This document shows positions 18,890 through 29,015 of a stretch of 32,857 nucleotides of DNA, piece by piece; position 1 is the stretch's first letter, and every line of letters begins with the position of its first letter. The stretch is from Carex sylvatica (Eukaryota; Streptophyta; Magnoliopsida; Poales; Cyperaceae). The notes under the pieces are model-generated. The model saw nothing but the letters and a program-made list of their open reading frames with translations. It made no database searches and had not been told where the DNA came from. Position numbers and translations under genes: made by a program. The stretch spans positions 1 to 32,857 of the forward strand of contig CAXKVR010000407.1 in NCBI GenBank assembly GCA_964058845.1, in the 5' to 3' direction.

Positions 18890-19777
18890 GTGATGAAAGC
18901 CTGATTTTGTTGCCTCCTCTTTCCCATGTTTTCATTGTTTATATGTGTTGTTTGTAGTTGTTATTTAGTAAAGAAGGGTTCAAATGTCTTCATTTTGAGT
19001 TCTTCCACACTGCCTCAATAGTTTTTATACATAACAAAGCGAAACTATAGATAGGGATGTATCCGTTTCTCAAACATGCATGTAAAAGATGTGATAGTTT
19101 CACTTTCTTTTAATGTGCATCAGGAGCATGAAAAATTTATGTACAAAAGTTGACCACATGAGTGGAGTTTTGCAAATCTCTTGATGCCACATAGAAAAGT
19201 CAAAATGCTGATATTCTTTACATGCAAAAATTTTATTATAAAATTTTGTTCGTAATTTGAGTTTTAAACATTTTATTATAGAGTTGAGGCAAAAAGATGG
19301 AGATGTTTGGACCCTCTGTAACTTCCCCACTGGCTTTTATTTATTTATTCTCCTCCCTTCTAGTGTTTCATGTATATTTTATACCTGTTTGAATTTTTGT
19401 AGCTTGTATAGGAACTAAAAGACACACATCCTGCAGTAAAGGAGGAATGACAAATTAAATTCAGGTTCATTTGTATTGATTAAACAAGTTAAAAAGTTAA
19501 TTTTGCATCAAGTTGCTCAAACATTATTGCCAATTCGCCACCAAACACTTTCATGGTCGTTTGTCATGATTCTTTTTTTCTTTTCTTTTTTTGAGAGAGA
19601 GTGATAGAGATTTTGTCTTTCAACTTTCATTTAATGTTCATAAAAACCTTTGATGTAAATTTCAAATCCATAATCTCGTATAGAGTATGTTATCTTTTAC
19701 CCTAGATCAAAGAAAGATGTTTTTATCATGATCCTTTTGTCAAGGCAACTTATTACCTTACATTATTTTATACGATT
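18890..19777. other. 3' flank of the LRR-malectin gene, no kinase exon seen
   Basis: I looked for kinase landmarks on the plus strand (glycine loop, VAVK, HRD/YRD, DFG, APE) and found none here or up to 21.2 kb. The sequence is AT-rich, with a TTTTTCTTTTCTTTTTTTGAG tract near 19575. No repeats with clear borders are seen. Confidence 0.6.
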
Positions 19778-20860
19778 GTTGTTGGGAATCATAAAGGTCA
19801 AACAATTACGCTTTATCTAGAGATCAAACAATTATATCTCATCTAAGGGTCAAACACTTACATTCTAGGGAAGAAGAAACAATCTCCATCTTAACCTAAG
19901 GCCATCCTATTTCAAAGAGACTTAAAAACATAATCTTTAGTGCATAATACAATATCTGATTTCATGTTGTTTTTCATAGAATATCAAAGTCGAAGATAGA
20001 GCAGCAAACGTCTCCATGAGCGCGAGACAAGACTCTTGATGCCAATATTTTTCTCACGCCTTTTTGGTTGAATCTTAGATTAAGTCTTCCAAAGCAACAA
20101 GACCGTCCTTGAGAAATTCTCTCCAAATTTCTAATGAATTTCTCTTCTCAATTCTTTTTTGGTGGAAGAAGGGAGAAGGCTCTCAAAATTATGTCTAAGA
20201 ACCACCTCTTTCAGAATTCTGAGATGAGTTAGTTATCTTGTACCTTGGGGACCCATAATTATATAGGTTTACACATCTGACAGCGCAAGTGCGGATGCAC
20301 TGACCCGCACTGAGTTGTAACGTGTCCAAATAACCGCCTTGAACTTCAGCCTCGAATTTTGTCTAAGTCCTGAGTGCGTCCGCACTGGAGTCCAATGCTT
20401 CCGCACTAGGTTCAGACTTTTCTGCATTGAATTTTAGAAATTCGCCTAAGTCTCGAATGCGTCCGCACTGGGGTTCAGTGCGTTCGCATTGCGCTCGGAC
20501 ATTTTTCCTGTGTTGTTTGAAGTTCTCAGAAATTAGTTAAGTACTGAGTGCGTCTGCACTCAGGATCAAAACACAGTTTTCTTAATTACAAATCTCAGAA
20601 TCAGTCCATCAATGATTTGATCTTTGTCTAAATTGTTCTACACATTTATGTACCACATTCTATTGAATGTATAGATTATCTAATGTCTTAATTCCATATT
20701 AAATCACTTTAATTGTGACAATCATATAACAGTAAACAATTCATAATTATATTACATATATACTTAATGAGTGACAATCATATATATCATAATAAACAAT
20801 TCATAATTATATTATATATATATGCTCAACGTTGAATTAAGATCCAAAAATGATCGTTCC
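19778..20860. repeat. Unclassified repeat block, possibly a degraded LTR
   Basis: The composition differs from the flanks. It may start TGTTGGGAATC near 19778. It contains a cluster of imperfect palindromes of the type AGTGCGTCCGCACT at 20289-20300, 20373-20386, 20456-20469, 20477-20492 and 20547-20560, plus half-sites. A two-copy 56-bp tandem repeat follows (GTGACAATCAT at 20715 and 20771, each followed by AACAATTCATAATTATATTA). No coding domain, primer-binding site or target duplication was found, so the LTR assignment is only a guess. Confidence 0.4.
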
Positions 20861-21206
20861 GTCTTAGACTCCTCCTAAGTGTTAATAGTGAGTCTAGAAA
20901 GGCCCCAGTGTCGTTCCCTCCTTTAACCTTCCATGTTTCCACCTCCAGCCAAAACATTGCCCAGGCTCGTGACTAGCATAGAATTCGTGTCCGTTAGAAA
21001 CTGTGATAATATACAGAAACCCAGGCACTGTCGCACCATCTACGTGGCTCTAATTCTCGAGTTACTGACAAATACATGCGCATGTTATTATTTGTTTTCT
21101 ACTTTAGCTGTCCATCGATCCCTGAATGCATATGTATCACTCTAATGTCACTACGCACAGAATAAAAACATACTCAGCTTAATTAGGATCCGCATCCAAG
21201 AGCCAC
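20861..21206. other. Upstream region of the proline-rich protein gene
   Basis: This non-coding stretch precedes the TATA box at 21207. It has no obvious repeat. An open frame at 20933-21145 has no signal peptide, domain or family resemblance and I do not call it a gene. Confidence 0.45.
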
Positions 21207-21213
21207 TATAAAA
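21207..21213 (+). promoter_or_regulatory. TATA box of the hybrid proline-rich protein gene
   Basis: TATAAAA in the context CACTATAAAAGACC lies 62 bases before the ATG. That spacing puts transcription start near 21237-21243 and gives a short leader of about 30 bases, which fits a highly expressed plant cell-wall gene. Confidence 0.75.
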
Positions 21214-21268
21214 GACCCTATCATATCTCACAATTTTTCAAGCCTTTCGACCTTGTTCCAGGTTAGTC

Positions 21269-22084
21269 ATGGCAGCTCTTCCCTTCTCTCTCCCTTTACT
21301 GATCTGTTTTCTCCTCATCCTCTCCATCTCACATTTCTCTCAAGCATGTCACAACCACCATTGCGGCCCGCCATGCCCATCTCCTCCCAATCACCCAAAG
21401 CATCCCCCAAGACATCACCCAAAGGACAAGCCACCTTTCCATCACCCTCCAAGGACCCCTCCTGTGTCCCCATCACCATGGCCCCCTTTACCACCACCTG
21501 TGGCTTACCCTCCTCCTATTGTGCAGCCTCCGGTACGACCACCTCCTGTGTCCCCATGGCCCCCTTTACCGCCACCTGTAGTTTACCCTCCTCCTATTGT
21601 CCAGCCTCCGATACGACCACCTCCTGTAGTTGGACCTCCTCATAAGCCACCAAAACACCACCCTCCTAAATGCCCATGCCCACCACCCCCATATACACCC
21701 GGTCCACCTACACCGCCGACACCACCGAGTCCATATCCAACACCTATGCCATCGCCGCCAAGTCCATATCCAACACCTACACCTACACCAGCACCACCAA
21801 CTCCTGCTCCAGCAGGACAATATTGTCCAATAGACGCTTTAAAAATTAATGCATGTGTCGACCTTCTCGGAGGGTTGATACACATTGGAATCAGCCGAGA
21901 GGCGAAGGCTAAGTGCTGTCCACTATTGCAAGGAATAGCTGATCTTGATGCAGCTCTGTGTCTATGTACTACTATAAGAGCTAGGTTGCTTAATATACCC
22001 CTTGTGCTGCCTATAGCATTGGAGTTGCTCATAGGTTGCGGCAAGCATCCGCCGCCTGGCTTCCGTTGTCCTCCTCAGTATTAA
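21269..22084 (+). CDS. Hybrid proline-rich protein (HyPRP) with C-terminal eight-cysteine domain
   Basis: Predicted secreted cell-wall protein of 271 aa from one exon. Residues 1-26 are a signal peptide (MAALPFSLPLLICFLLILS...SQA). Residues 27-~185 are very rich in Pro with short HHPK/PPHHPP blocks and a 26-residue unit (core SPWPPLPPPVxYPPPIVQPP) present twice in tandem as a 78-nt DNA duplication (21478 and 21556 mark equivalent ATG triplets), then PYPTPxPSPP repeats. The C-terminus is an eight-cysteine-motif domain with cysteines at 186, 196, 216-217, 231, 233, 257 and 267, the C-C-CC-CxC-C-C pattern of the prolamin/LTP superfamily, including the CCPLLxGIADLDAALCLC signature. This resembles the 36.4-kDa-type HyPRPs. 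Family members are usually intronless, so lack of introns is normal. The precise role is unknown; cell-wall structure, growth or stress are typical for the family. Confidence 0.93.
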   Translation: MAALPFSLPLLICFLLILSISHFSQACHNHHCGPPCPSPPNHPKHPPRHHPKDKPPFHHPPRTPPVSPSPWPPLPPPVAYPPPIVQPPVRPPPVSPWPPLPPPVVYPPPIVQPPIRPPPVVGPPHKPPKHHPPKCPCPPPPYTPGPPTPPTPPSPYPTPMPSPPSPYPTPTPTPAPPTPAPAGQYCPIDALKINACVDLLGGLIHIGISREAKAKCCPLLQGIADLDAALCLCTTIRARLLNIPLVLPIALELLIGCGKHPPPGFRCPPQY

Positions 22085-22089
22085 TGGTT

Positions 22090-22162
22090 AATAAATCATA
22101 ATGTATTGTTTTCTAATATTTCTTTGTTGAGGTTGTGTCTTCACTCTTCAGTGAATAATAAA
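22090..22162 (+). terminator. Polyadenylation signals after the HyPRP gene
   Basis: AATAAA occurs at 22090-22095, only 6 bases after the stop, and at 22157-22162. The second is the better placed for a normal plant 3' UTR. A 22-base A run at 22238-22259 follows further downstream. Confidence 0.5.
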
Positions 22163-22237
22163 TGGCTTTAGCAAGGGTTATGATGTGTTTAATTTGTCTA
22201 TATAAGTTGTGTGGGGAATACTACAATGTGGGACTTC

Positions 22238-22259
22238 AAAAAAAAAAAAAAAAAAAAAA
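22238..22259 (+). repeat. Poly(A) tract, 22 A
   Basis: This uninterrupted run of 22 A lies ~75 bases after the second AATAAA. It could be a retroposition scar or simple slippage; see findings. Confidence 0.8.
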
Positions 22260-22426
22260 TCTGTTTAGCGTACTTCCAATTAATGTATCAATTCCGTGTT
22301 AGTTATGTGTTTAATTCCCCAAAAAAAAAATTCAGTGTTGGGAGTTTAGCAATATTGTAATAATTTCACTGTACCTTGATCCCAGTCCAAAAACTGAAAA
22401 ATTAGTCCTATATATATTTGTATTAT

Positions 22427-22857
22427 GAGCAAAAGTTAGGGTGTGATGTGCTCACTAAGAGAATTTGGTGAGTATAACTTGAAAAGTATATTGAATCGAG
22501 TTCAAATGTCAAATTCAAACCGTTAACATTCATGTAATTTATGAGTGATGTATGTACATGATTTTTTTTGAAAGTTTTGAATTTATTTATTACAAGGTCA
22601 AGCGGTCAAATAAATAATAAAAAATTGAATATATAAAACAACTTATAAAAAATTTATTTCTTTGACCGCTTGATCTTGTAACTTGACCTTGTAACAAATA
22701 AATTCAAAACTTTTAAAATTTTGTATGTACATGCATTGTTTATGAAGTACATGAATTTCAATATTTTGGATTTGATGTTTAAAGTTGATTTAATATACTT
22801 TTGGAGTTGTGCTCACCAAAGAAGATTTGATGAGCACATCACGCCCTCGTTTTGCTC
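22427..22857. mobile_element. MULE-type MITE with perfect 9-bp target duplication
   Basis: The 431-bp element is bounded by perfect direct repeats TTGTATTAT (22418-22426, 22858-22866). The termini are GAGCAAAAGTTAGGGTGTGA at the left and, inverted, GAGCAAAACGAGGGCGTGAT at the right, both continuing into GTGCTCA. The arms pair over most of the length (for example AAGCGGTCAAA and TTTGACCGCTT around the centre at 22608-22670). A 9-bp duplication with long TIRs is the Mutator-like signature. It is non-coding and depends on a transposase elsewhere. Confidence 0.85.
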
Positions 22858-23162
22858 TTGTATTATATATCTAACTATCAGTCCTTGGCTTCATAGCAAA
22901 ATAGTGCTATTTTTTGTTTGGGCTTAGCATAATTTAGTGCATCCACAGTGTGTTAGAATTTGATTTTTCTTATGTATGATTATCTATAGTTTATGAACTA
23001 TGACCATTTAATAGTTTGTATATTGGAACATCGGTATGATAAATTAGTATCAAAGTTATAATGTGTGATATTGCAGAGTATTTTGTTAAATTATCAATTA
23101 AGTATTTTGTGTAATTTTGTACTACTATTCTAAGATTTGTAATATAATATAATAAATTAATC

Positions 23163-23793
23163 TGTAAACATCACCGCTCGCTATAGACCGCTAATCCCGT
23201 GATTTTTATTCATAAGAAAATTCAAAAAAAAAAAATTAAAAATGAGAATGGGTTTGTGAAAATTTTAAAAATAAGAAGGCATGGATGGCCCATGGCGTCC
23301 CTCAGGGACGCTATGCCAAACCCCAGTTCGATGTGGAAAAAAAAAAAAAAAAAAATTGTGCTGGGACGCCATGCCAAGTTCAGTTCGATGGAAAAAAAAA
23401 AAAAAAACTTCGATTTTGATATAGCATGGCGTCCCATTTGATAAAGCAATTTTCAAGTTCAGTTTGATGTATTTCTAAGTTAAGTTCGAAGGCACATTAG
23501 TTCATTTTTTTTGGGTATTGATATAGCATGGCGTTCCAGTTATTGGTTTTTTTTTTGTTTTTTTTTTTTCTTCTCCATCGAACTGAACTGAACTTGGCAT
23601 GGCGTCCCAGTTATTATTATTTTTTTTTTGTTGAACTGAATTTTGGCATGGCGTCCCGCAAGGACGCCATGGGCCACATACGCCTTCTTGTTTTTCAAAT
23701 TTGTACGCATCCTTTCTCATTTTTAATATTTTGTTTTTAGGTTTTGCTATGAATAAAATTCACGGCCGCTAATCGCTTATGTTGTCATTTACC
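23163..23793. mobile_element. Foldback element made of reiterated ATGGCGTCCC palindromes
   Basis: The outer arms match in inverse orientation: CCGTGA(A/T)TTTTATTCATA at both ends, then AAGAAGGC...TGGCCCATGGCGTCC running inward from each side. Palindromic modules lie at 23294-23312 (GCGTCCCTCAGGGACGC) and 23648-23670 (GCGTCCCGCAAGGACGC). Single half-sites lie at 23363, 23426, 23529 and 23599. A-runs (23337-23355, 23392-23407) and T-runs near 23548-23572 separate the modules. The ends carry CCGCTA motifs like those in hAT elements. No target duplication was resolved, so the superfamily is open. No protein is encoded. Confidence 0.65.
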
Positions 23794-24371
23794 AAAAAAA
23801 AAAAAAAATTGTCAACAGTAACAATGAAGATGAGAATTTACAGATGGTACCAGAAATCACACAGGACTACACGAGATCACCACTAGTGGAGGCCATAGAA
23901 GCTTATACACTCAGCAATTTATCAAATGTAAATATTTAAAATCAAATATCTTCATTGTAAGATCTATGAGAAGTACAATCATTTTACAAGCTTAATAATG
24001 TAAAAAATTTGACATGTGTTTAATGAAAAAAGGGAACCATCAGCGCCTGTTTTTTCCTGTAGAAGAAAAAAAAAAGTATCAAAAGGTATCCTCAATAACT
24101 GGAGAAGTACTGATGATAATAACAGGCGATGAGCTCAGCCTATTTTCAGGAAATTGGCAAAGTTAACAAATGAAATCCAAAACCAAGAAGAACAAAAATC
24201 CCAAATACAAGAAACAATATGAATAAATAAATTTTATTGCACTAGTTGGCACTAAAAATATCCGCAACTCACACGAGTTGATCCCCGTAAGCATATTGTC
24301 ATGACTGGTATATACTTGAATATATGTTTACACAATTAAAGCAACTAAAAGCTACTAAGAGCGAAATAAAC
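23794..24371. other. Downstream flank of the RLCK gene, no gene seen
   Basis: This AT-rich stretch has no credible coding frame or repeat with borders. Its right end holds the 3' UTR of the kinase gene on the minus strand. Confidence 0.5.
24233..24238 (-). terminator. Polyadenylation signal of the RLCK gene
   Basis: AATAAA on the minus strand, about 135 bases after the kinase stop codon, in a U-rich context. It is the best-placed candidate. Confidence 0.5.
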
Positions 24372-27300
24372 CTAACCTTTCTGAGCAGATCGAGGCCGAA
24401 ATGACAGAACTGCCAAGTCCTTAAGATCTGGCAATGGTGTTAGCAATTTAACAACCTCATCCATTGAAGGACGGGCTTTTTGGTCTCGGCTCAGGCAGCA
24501 ATGTGCAATTTGAGCGACTTTTTGTACCCCTCTGATAGAATAGTTAAGATCCAGTCGGGGGTCTACAAGCTGGAAGAGCCTTCGGCTGTCACTCAGATAT
24601 GGCCGGGCCCACATGACAAGGTTTTGTTCTCCACTTGGCCGTTTTTTGTCCACTGACCTTCTGCCAGTCAGAATTTCCAGTAAGACAACACCAAAGCTGT
24701 ACACATCACTTTTGGATGTCAAGTGACCTGTGAATAGTCGGGTTTACTGCTTCAATTTATGATACTATTATGAGATAGCATTGGCATTCACCAAATAGAT
24801 TGTTATTTCTTTTCATTTCTAGTAGATTAGAGCTGAAAGAACAATATTGGTCCTAACCTGTCATTACGTACTCAGGTGCGGCATAGCCATAGGTACCAAC
24901 AACACGAGTTGAAACATGCGTATTATCTCCCTGTGGGCCAGCTTTAGCAAGCCCGAAATCAGAAAGCTTTGCATTATACTCCTGCCAAAATATGCATTGT
25001 GAATTTACATACGAAGCACTTACAAAAAGATTAAAGCCTCTATTCAACCATTTGGACACAAAAAGGGGGCAACATTGTCAAGAAACCAGAAAATCATTTG
25101 AAAACATATATGGAAGGAACTAACGGTTGCTATAAGATCAAAAGTTACACAACTAGATCCAATAAGGGCCCCCATGTCATTAAAAACTGGATAGAATTAA
25201 TGTTGTTATAGTTACTCGCGTGCTTATGGCCCCTGAGAAGAGGGAGATCTCTATATTGTATTGCAACATTTTTAAAATAAATAAGGATGAATAATTCCAA
25301 CATGCTGGTTTTCCATGCATTGTTGCACTAAATAATAGGGATGCAAACAGGATTGGACATTATCCGTCTGTATCCGGATCTGTATTCGAATTTTTGCGGA
25401 TTCATATACGGATAGTTTGCGGATATACGGATACAAATACAGTTTTATCCGTATCCGTTAATTTTTCGAATATCCATATGTTTTAATTTTTTGGATATCC
25501 GTTTATTTTAGAATCATGTATGTTTAGAGAAAAGAATGTTGTTTTCTTGGGTATCTTTTGACTAAAAATATGGTTATAATGGTGATTAATTTTTGTTAAC
25601 CACATGTGTAGTTTGTAATGACATAATATGTTTAACATGAGAAAAATTATTTTGTTTGCCATAATGATCGAATATTCGAACTATATCTTTATTTTATGTT
25701 AGTTCTATTTTCCATTGAGAAAAATAAAATTGTTGAATAGTATGGTAATTTTGTTACGATATCTGAATTAGGGATCCAAATGATATCCGTATTCTTATTC
25801 ATATCCGTTTAATATCCAAAATAAAAAAGGTACGAATATGGTTTTACCTCTATCGGATCCATATTCGACCGCTTCCACCCTTAATAAACAATCTCATAGG
25901 TACTACATGCTGATTTCAGATACCAAGGCTCATTATATTAGAAATGGAACCGCTTACCACATCAAGAAGAACATTTGATGTTTTGAAGTCTCTATAGATA
26001 ACTGGCTCAGAGCCACTGTGAAGGAATGCCAGTCCCTTGGCAGCACCAAGCGCTATCTTCATTCTGCTTGACCAAGGCAGGGGAAATGCCCCTTCATGAA
26101 GTCAACCAAACTAGGTAAGATTATAACATTCAGAATATATCAATCAACTATAGAAGAGATGTGCAGTTCAATGGAAAATCCAAAACTGAGGGAACATCAT
26201 CAATAATTAAGTTAATCCCTTGTCATCCTCAAGAGTGAAATATACCATATAATTGTTGGAGAACAGTGGTGTGAATCAAACAACATTTATTTAGGAGTTT
26301 TATGAGGCTATAACGTAGATTGAAGCTCCTTAGGAATTAGATGGTTGTAACAGTAACCAATGTAGTGGTGGAGTCATTATTGTTTATATCAAGGTTCTAA
26401 ATAGCTAGCTATAGCGATTTTGGACCTAGAGAGCTAAGCTACGGGGTAAAACTGCGCTAATCGAGCTACGACCGCTATGGCGCTAATAGTGGTCCGCTAT
26501 AGCGCGTAGCGGCAATAGCGGTCCGCTATGCTATATGGCTTATAATTTTGCAATTTTAATGGGCCTTAATGTCCAGATGGACTTTTTTTACTTTATCAAG
26601 CTATATCAATACAATGGAACATGTGCGGGCTATACCGCTATATCAATTAAATTTTGTATCATGCATTAATATATGGTAGTGGTATATTTTGAATATAAAA
26701 TATATCGATAGTTTATGAATTAAGAATATTTTGAATGACAATTTGAACTTTGTATTGGTTCAATATGAATATTAGAACTTCTTGATCAATTTGGTGTTTT
26801 TTTTCTTTATGAGACATGTTTACTATTAGTAGAAATATAAAATATAATTTTTGAAACAAAAAAAAAATGCTATTTATGATAGCTTTCGCTATAGCTGTGA
26901 TATTCGCTAAAGCTTTTTTTTGGTCTCCCCGCTATGCCGCTATAAACGCTATTTAGAACCTTGGTTTATATAAACAAACATGAGTGAGGCTATGGTACTA
27001 TGCATAGCACATATTGGTTCGTACTATCGATCAATATCTCCATTTTCGAAGTCCAAACAGTTGATCTGAACCATTCAACATGATTTCCATATGAAAATGT
27101 ACATGAACACTAAATTTTTATATTTTTTAGAATCTTTTTACTATTTTTTTAGATAGGTAGAAGTTCATTACTTTTGAAGGGGCTAGAATATTTAGATCAA
27201 GTGATTTTCTACCTATCTAAACAAATAGTAAAAGTTCTACAAAATGTAAAATTTGATCTACATGTACATTTACACATGGAGATCATGTTGAACGGTTCAG

Positions 27301-29003
27301 ATTGCTATTTGGACTTTTAAAATGAAGATATTGATTCATAGTACAGACCAATATACGCTATGCATAGTACATAACCTCACTCAACAAACATATTGGTAGT
27401 GTATCGCGTATATTGCATATTTGCATAGGTAGAAAAAAATTCTAAAATAAGGATTTCTAGGAGTGTCACCGAGGACTTGGAGCAGTTTCTTAAATTTTTA
27501 TCATATGAGAATCACGTACTTCGGAAAAGATGGTTTTCAAGGCTCCCTCGTGCCATAAATTCATAAACTAGCAGTCTTTCATCATTTTCAATGCAGTATC
27601 CTATGAGCTTAACAAGATTAGGGTGGTGCAATTGTCCAAGAAAATTGACTTCAGCCTGCAGAAAAAAAAATTCAAAATTGGTCATAGGAACATTTTTCTC
27701 TAGCAAAGATTAGCTTTTGTTCAAGAAAACTTGCAAGTTTGGCATTTAAGTTTCAATTAAAAAAGGTTCTGGAGCTTAAGGTACTTTGATGGTTCTGATT
27801 CTGAACCTTTTAGGAAGGTAAATTTCAAAGTCCTAAGTGTATCTGTCAGAGATTCAGGTTTCGTAGAAATTTATGGTAAGTTGAATTCAGTTCAACCATT
27901 GAACTAAAAAAGCGGGATTATGTACCGGTTTAAACAAACACAATATGCATTAGCATATAATTACTTTTTTTTTGTTTTTTAACACAGCAACTGAACCATG
28001 AGACTGAATTATCGAAATCAAATGTACTTACAACCCACTCCCTGTGACCCTGAAGGGCATCTGGCTTGAGGCCTTTTACGGCAACTGTAATACCAGTTCC
28101 TGGTTTTGCGGGAGAGGTGCTGTTTTCTTCTATCCATCCTTTAAATACATATCCAAATCCACCTTCTCCAAGAATACTGTCAGGTCTGAAGTTGCCGGTG
28201 GCTGACTTCAGCTCCTGAAAAGTGAATTTGAGGAGCTTGTGATGCGATTTCTTTTCGCTTTCTGAATCAGGGGCATTTTCAGAATCAGAATTTGCATCAA
28301 GACGACAAGCAAGTTCTCGGTTGCTGGCATTTAGGTATCTCATCTCTGAAGCTGTACCCAGAAAGAAAAAAGAAAAAAACTAATTGAGGTAATGCAGTAT
28401 TATAAAAAAGTGCATTATTTTGAACGGCAGGATCCTGTTTCTTGGGTCCATTTTGTCAGAACTTAATACGCATGGATTGGATAGTCGGAATCCATGCCAC
28501 AAACAGATAATAAACAGTTCATGATTTTTTTATCTGGATTAAAAGACAGGAGGTAAGGAAAGAAATACATAAAATAAAATGAAAACATCCATAACTGCAA
28601 GATGGACTAACAATTTAATGCTATCAAATTGATTATTAATTTACCACCAAAATACATTACAGTTTGTATTTCTGAATAGTAAACAAATACCATCATTTTT
28701 AAATGGAACACAATCATTCTTCGTTACAAGGAAATCCTTTTCACCTAAAACAGGGAACAAATTTCATATAAAAAGCTGATTCTTTCACCAGTCAAGCAGT
28801 TAAACTTAAACAGAAGAAAAGCAATTAAAAAAGAAGAAGAATAATAATAGAGAAATAGTAAAAGAAATTGAGGGACCTGCATCATAGACGAGACTGGCCT
28901 TGGGAAGTGTGTTGGCCGATTCTCTAGAAGCAGCAGTAGTAGACCTACAAGCACCTCTGACCCCACGCGCCACCGCAGACCAGCAACCGCAACCCTTCTC
29001 CAT
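24372..29003 (-). CDS. Receptor-like cytoplasmic kinase, RLCK subfamily VII (PBS1-like)
   Basis: A complete six-exon gene for a 398-aa Ser/Thr kinase, expected to act at the plasma membrane below surface receptors. Exons: 29003-28877, 28351-28032, 27655-27520, 26091-25958, 24981-24858, 24727-24372; all join in frame with GT-AG introns. An in-frame TAG 12 bases before the ATG supports the start. Kinase landmarks are all present: glycine loop GEGGFG 104-109, VAVK with K135, αC glutamate E151, YRDFKTSN with R228/D229/N234, DFG 247-249, GTYGYAAPE 268-276. It is therefore an RD kinase and likely active. [20 protein letters not shown] and [10 protein letters not shown] recall the PBL34-36 group of Arabidopsis, but I cannot assign an orthologue. 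The N-terminus MEKGCGCW lacks Gly2, so the usual N-myristoylation is not expected; Cys5, Cys7 and Cys19 could be palmitoylated instead. Introns 3 and 4 carry three transposons. Confidence 0.94.
25336..25883. mobile_element. TIR element with TAGGGATGCAAAC end, in RLCK intron 4
   Basis: The left end is TAGGGATGCAAAC; the right end inverted is TAAGGGTGGAAGC. The interior carries many ATCCGTATCCG and GGATATACGGATA words, as in the 9598-9944 element. The flanks CTAAATAA / ATAAACAA agree at 6 of 8 bases, compatible with an old 8-bp duplication (hAT-like). No coding sequence. It accounts for over half of the 976-nt intron. Confidence 0.6.
26390..26963. mobile_element. hAT-type MITE in RLCK intron 3, perfect 8-bp target duplication
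   Basis: The terminal inverted repeat CAAGGTTCTAAATAGC is perfect over 16 bases at both ends. The flanking direct repeats GTTTATAT (26382-26389 and 26964-26971) are also perfect. Subterminal regions are packed with GCTATAGCG / CCGCTAT motifs, the reiterated sites typical of hAT transposase binding. The interior is AT-rich and non-coding. Confidence 0.88.
26982..27382. mobile_element. MULE-type MITE, copy 2, perfect 9-bp target duplication
   Basis: The 401-bp foldback has termini GAGTGAGGyTATG and a near-complete inverted repeat; arms share ACTATGCATAGC and AATATTGG-like blocks. The target duplication AACAAACAT is perfect (26973-26981, 27383-27391). Its left duplication starts one base after the hAT element's right duplication ends, so it inserted right beside that element. 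Same family as 9064-9469. Confidence 0.88.
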
Positions 29004-29015
29004 GTAAACTAGTCG

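Noticed and set aside
19778..20860. Full LTR retrotransposon
   Set aside because: No gag/pol coding, no primer-binding or polypurine site and no paired LTR or 5-bp duplication could be found; only an LTR-like composition remains.
21253..21645. Overlapping Ser/Thr/Pro-rich frame (and antisense Gly/Trp-rich frames) over the HyPRP gene
   Set aside because: They are shadows of low-complexity proline codons; only the 21269 frame has a signal peptide and the eight-cysteine domain.
24372..28351. The RLCK kinase as the missing kinase half of the LRR-malectin receptor
   Set aside because: It is on the opposite strand, has its own complete start and six exons, and its sequence is of the RLCK-VII type, not the LRR-VIII type.
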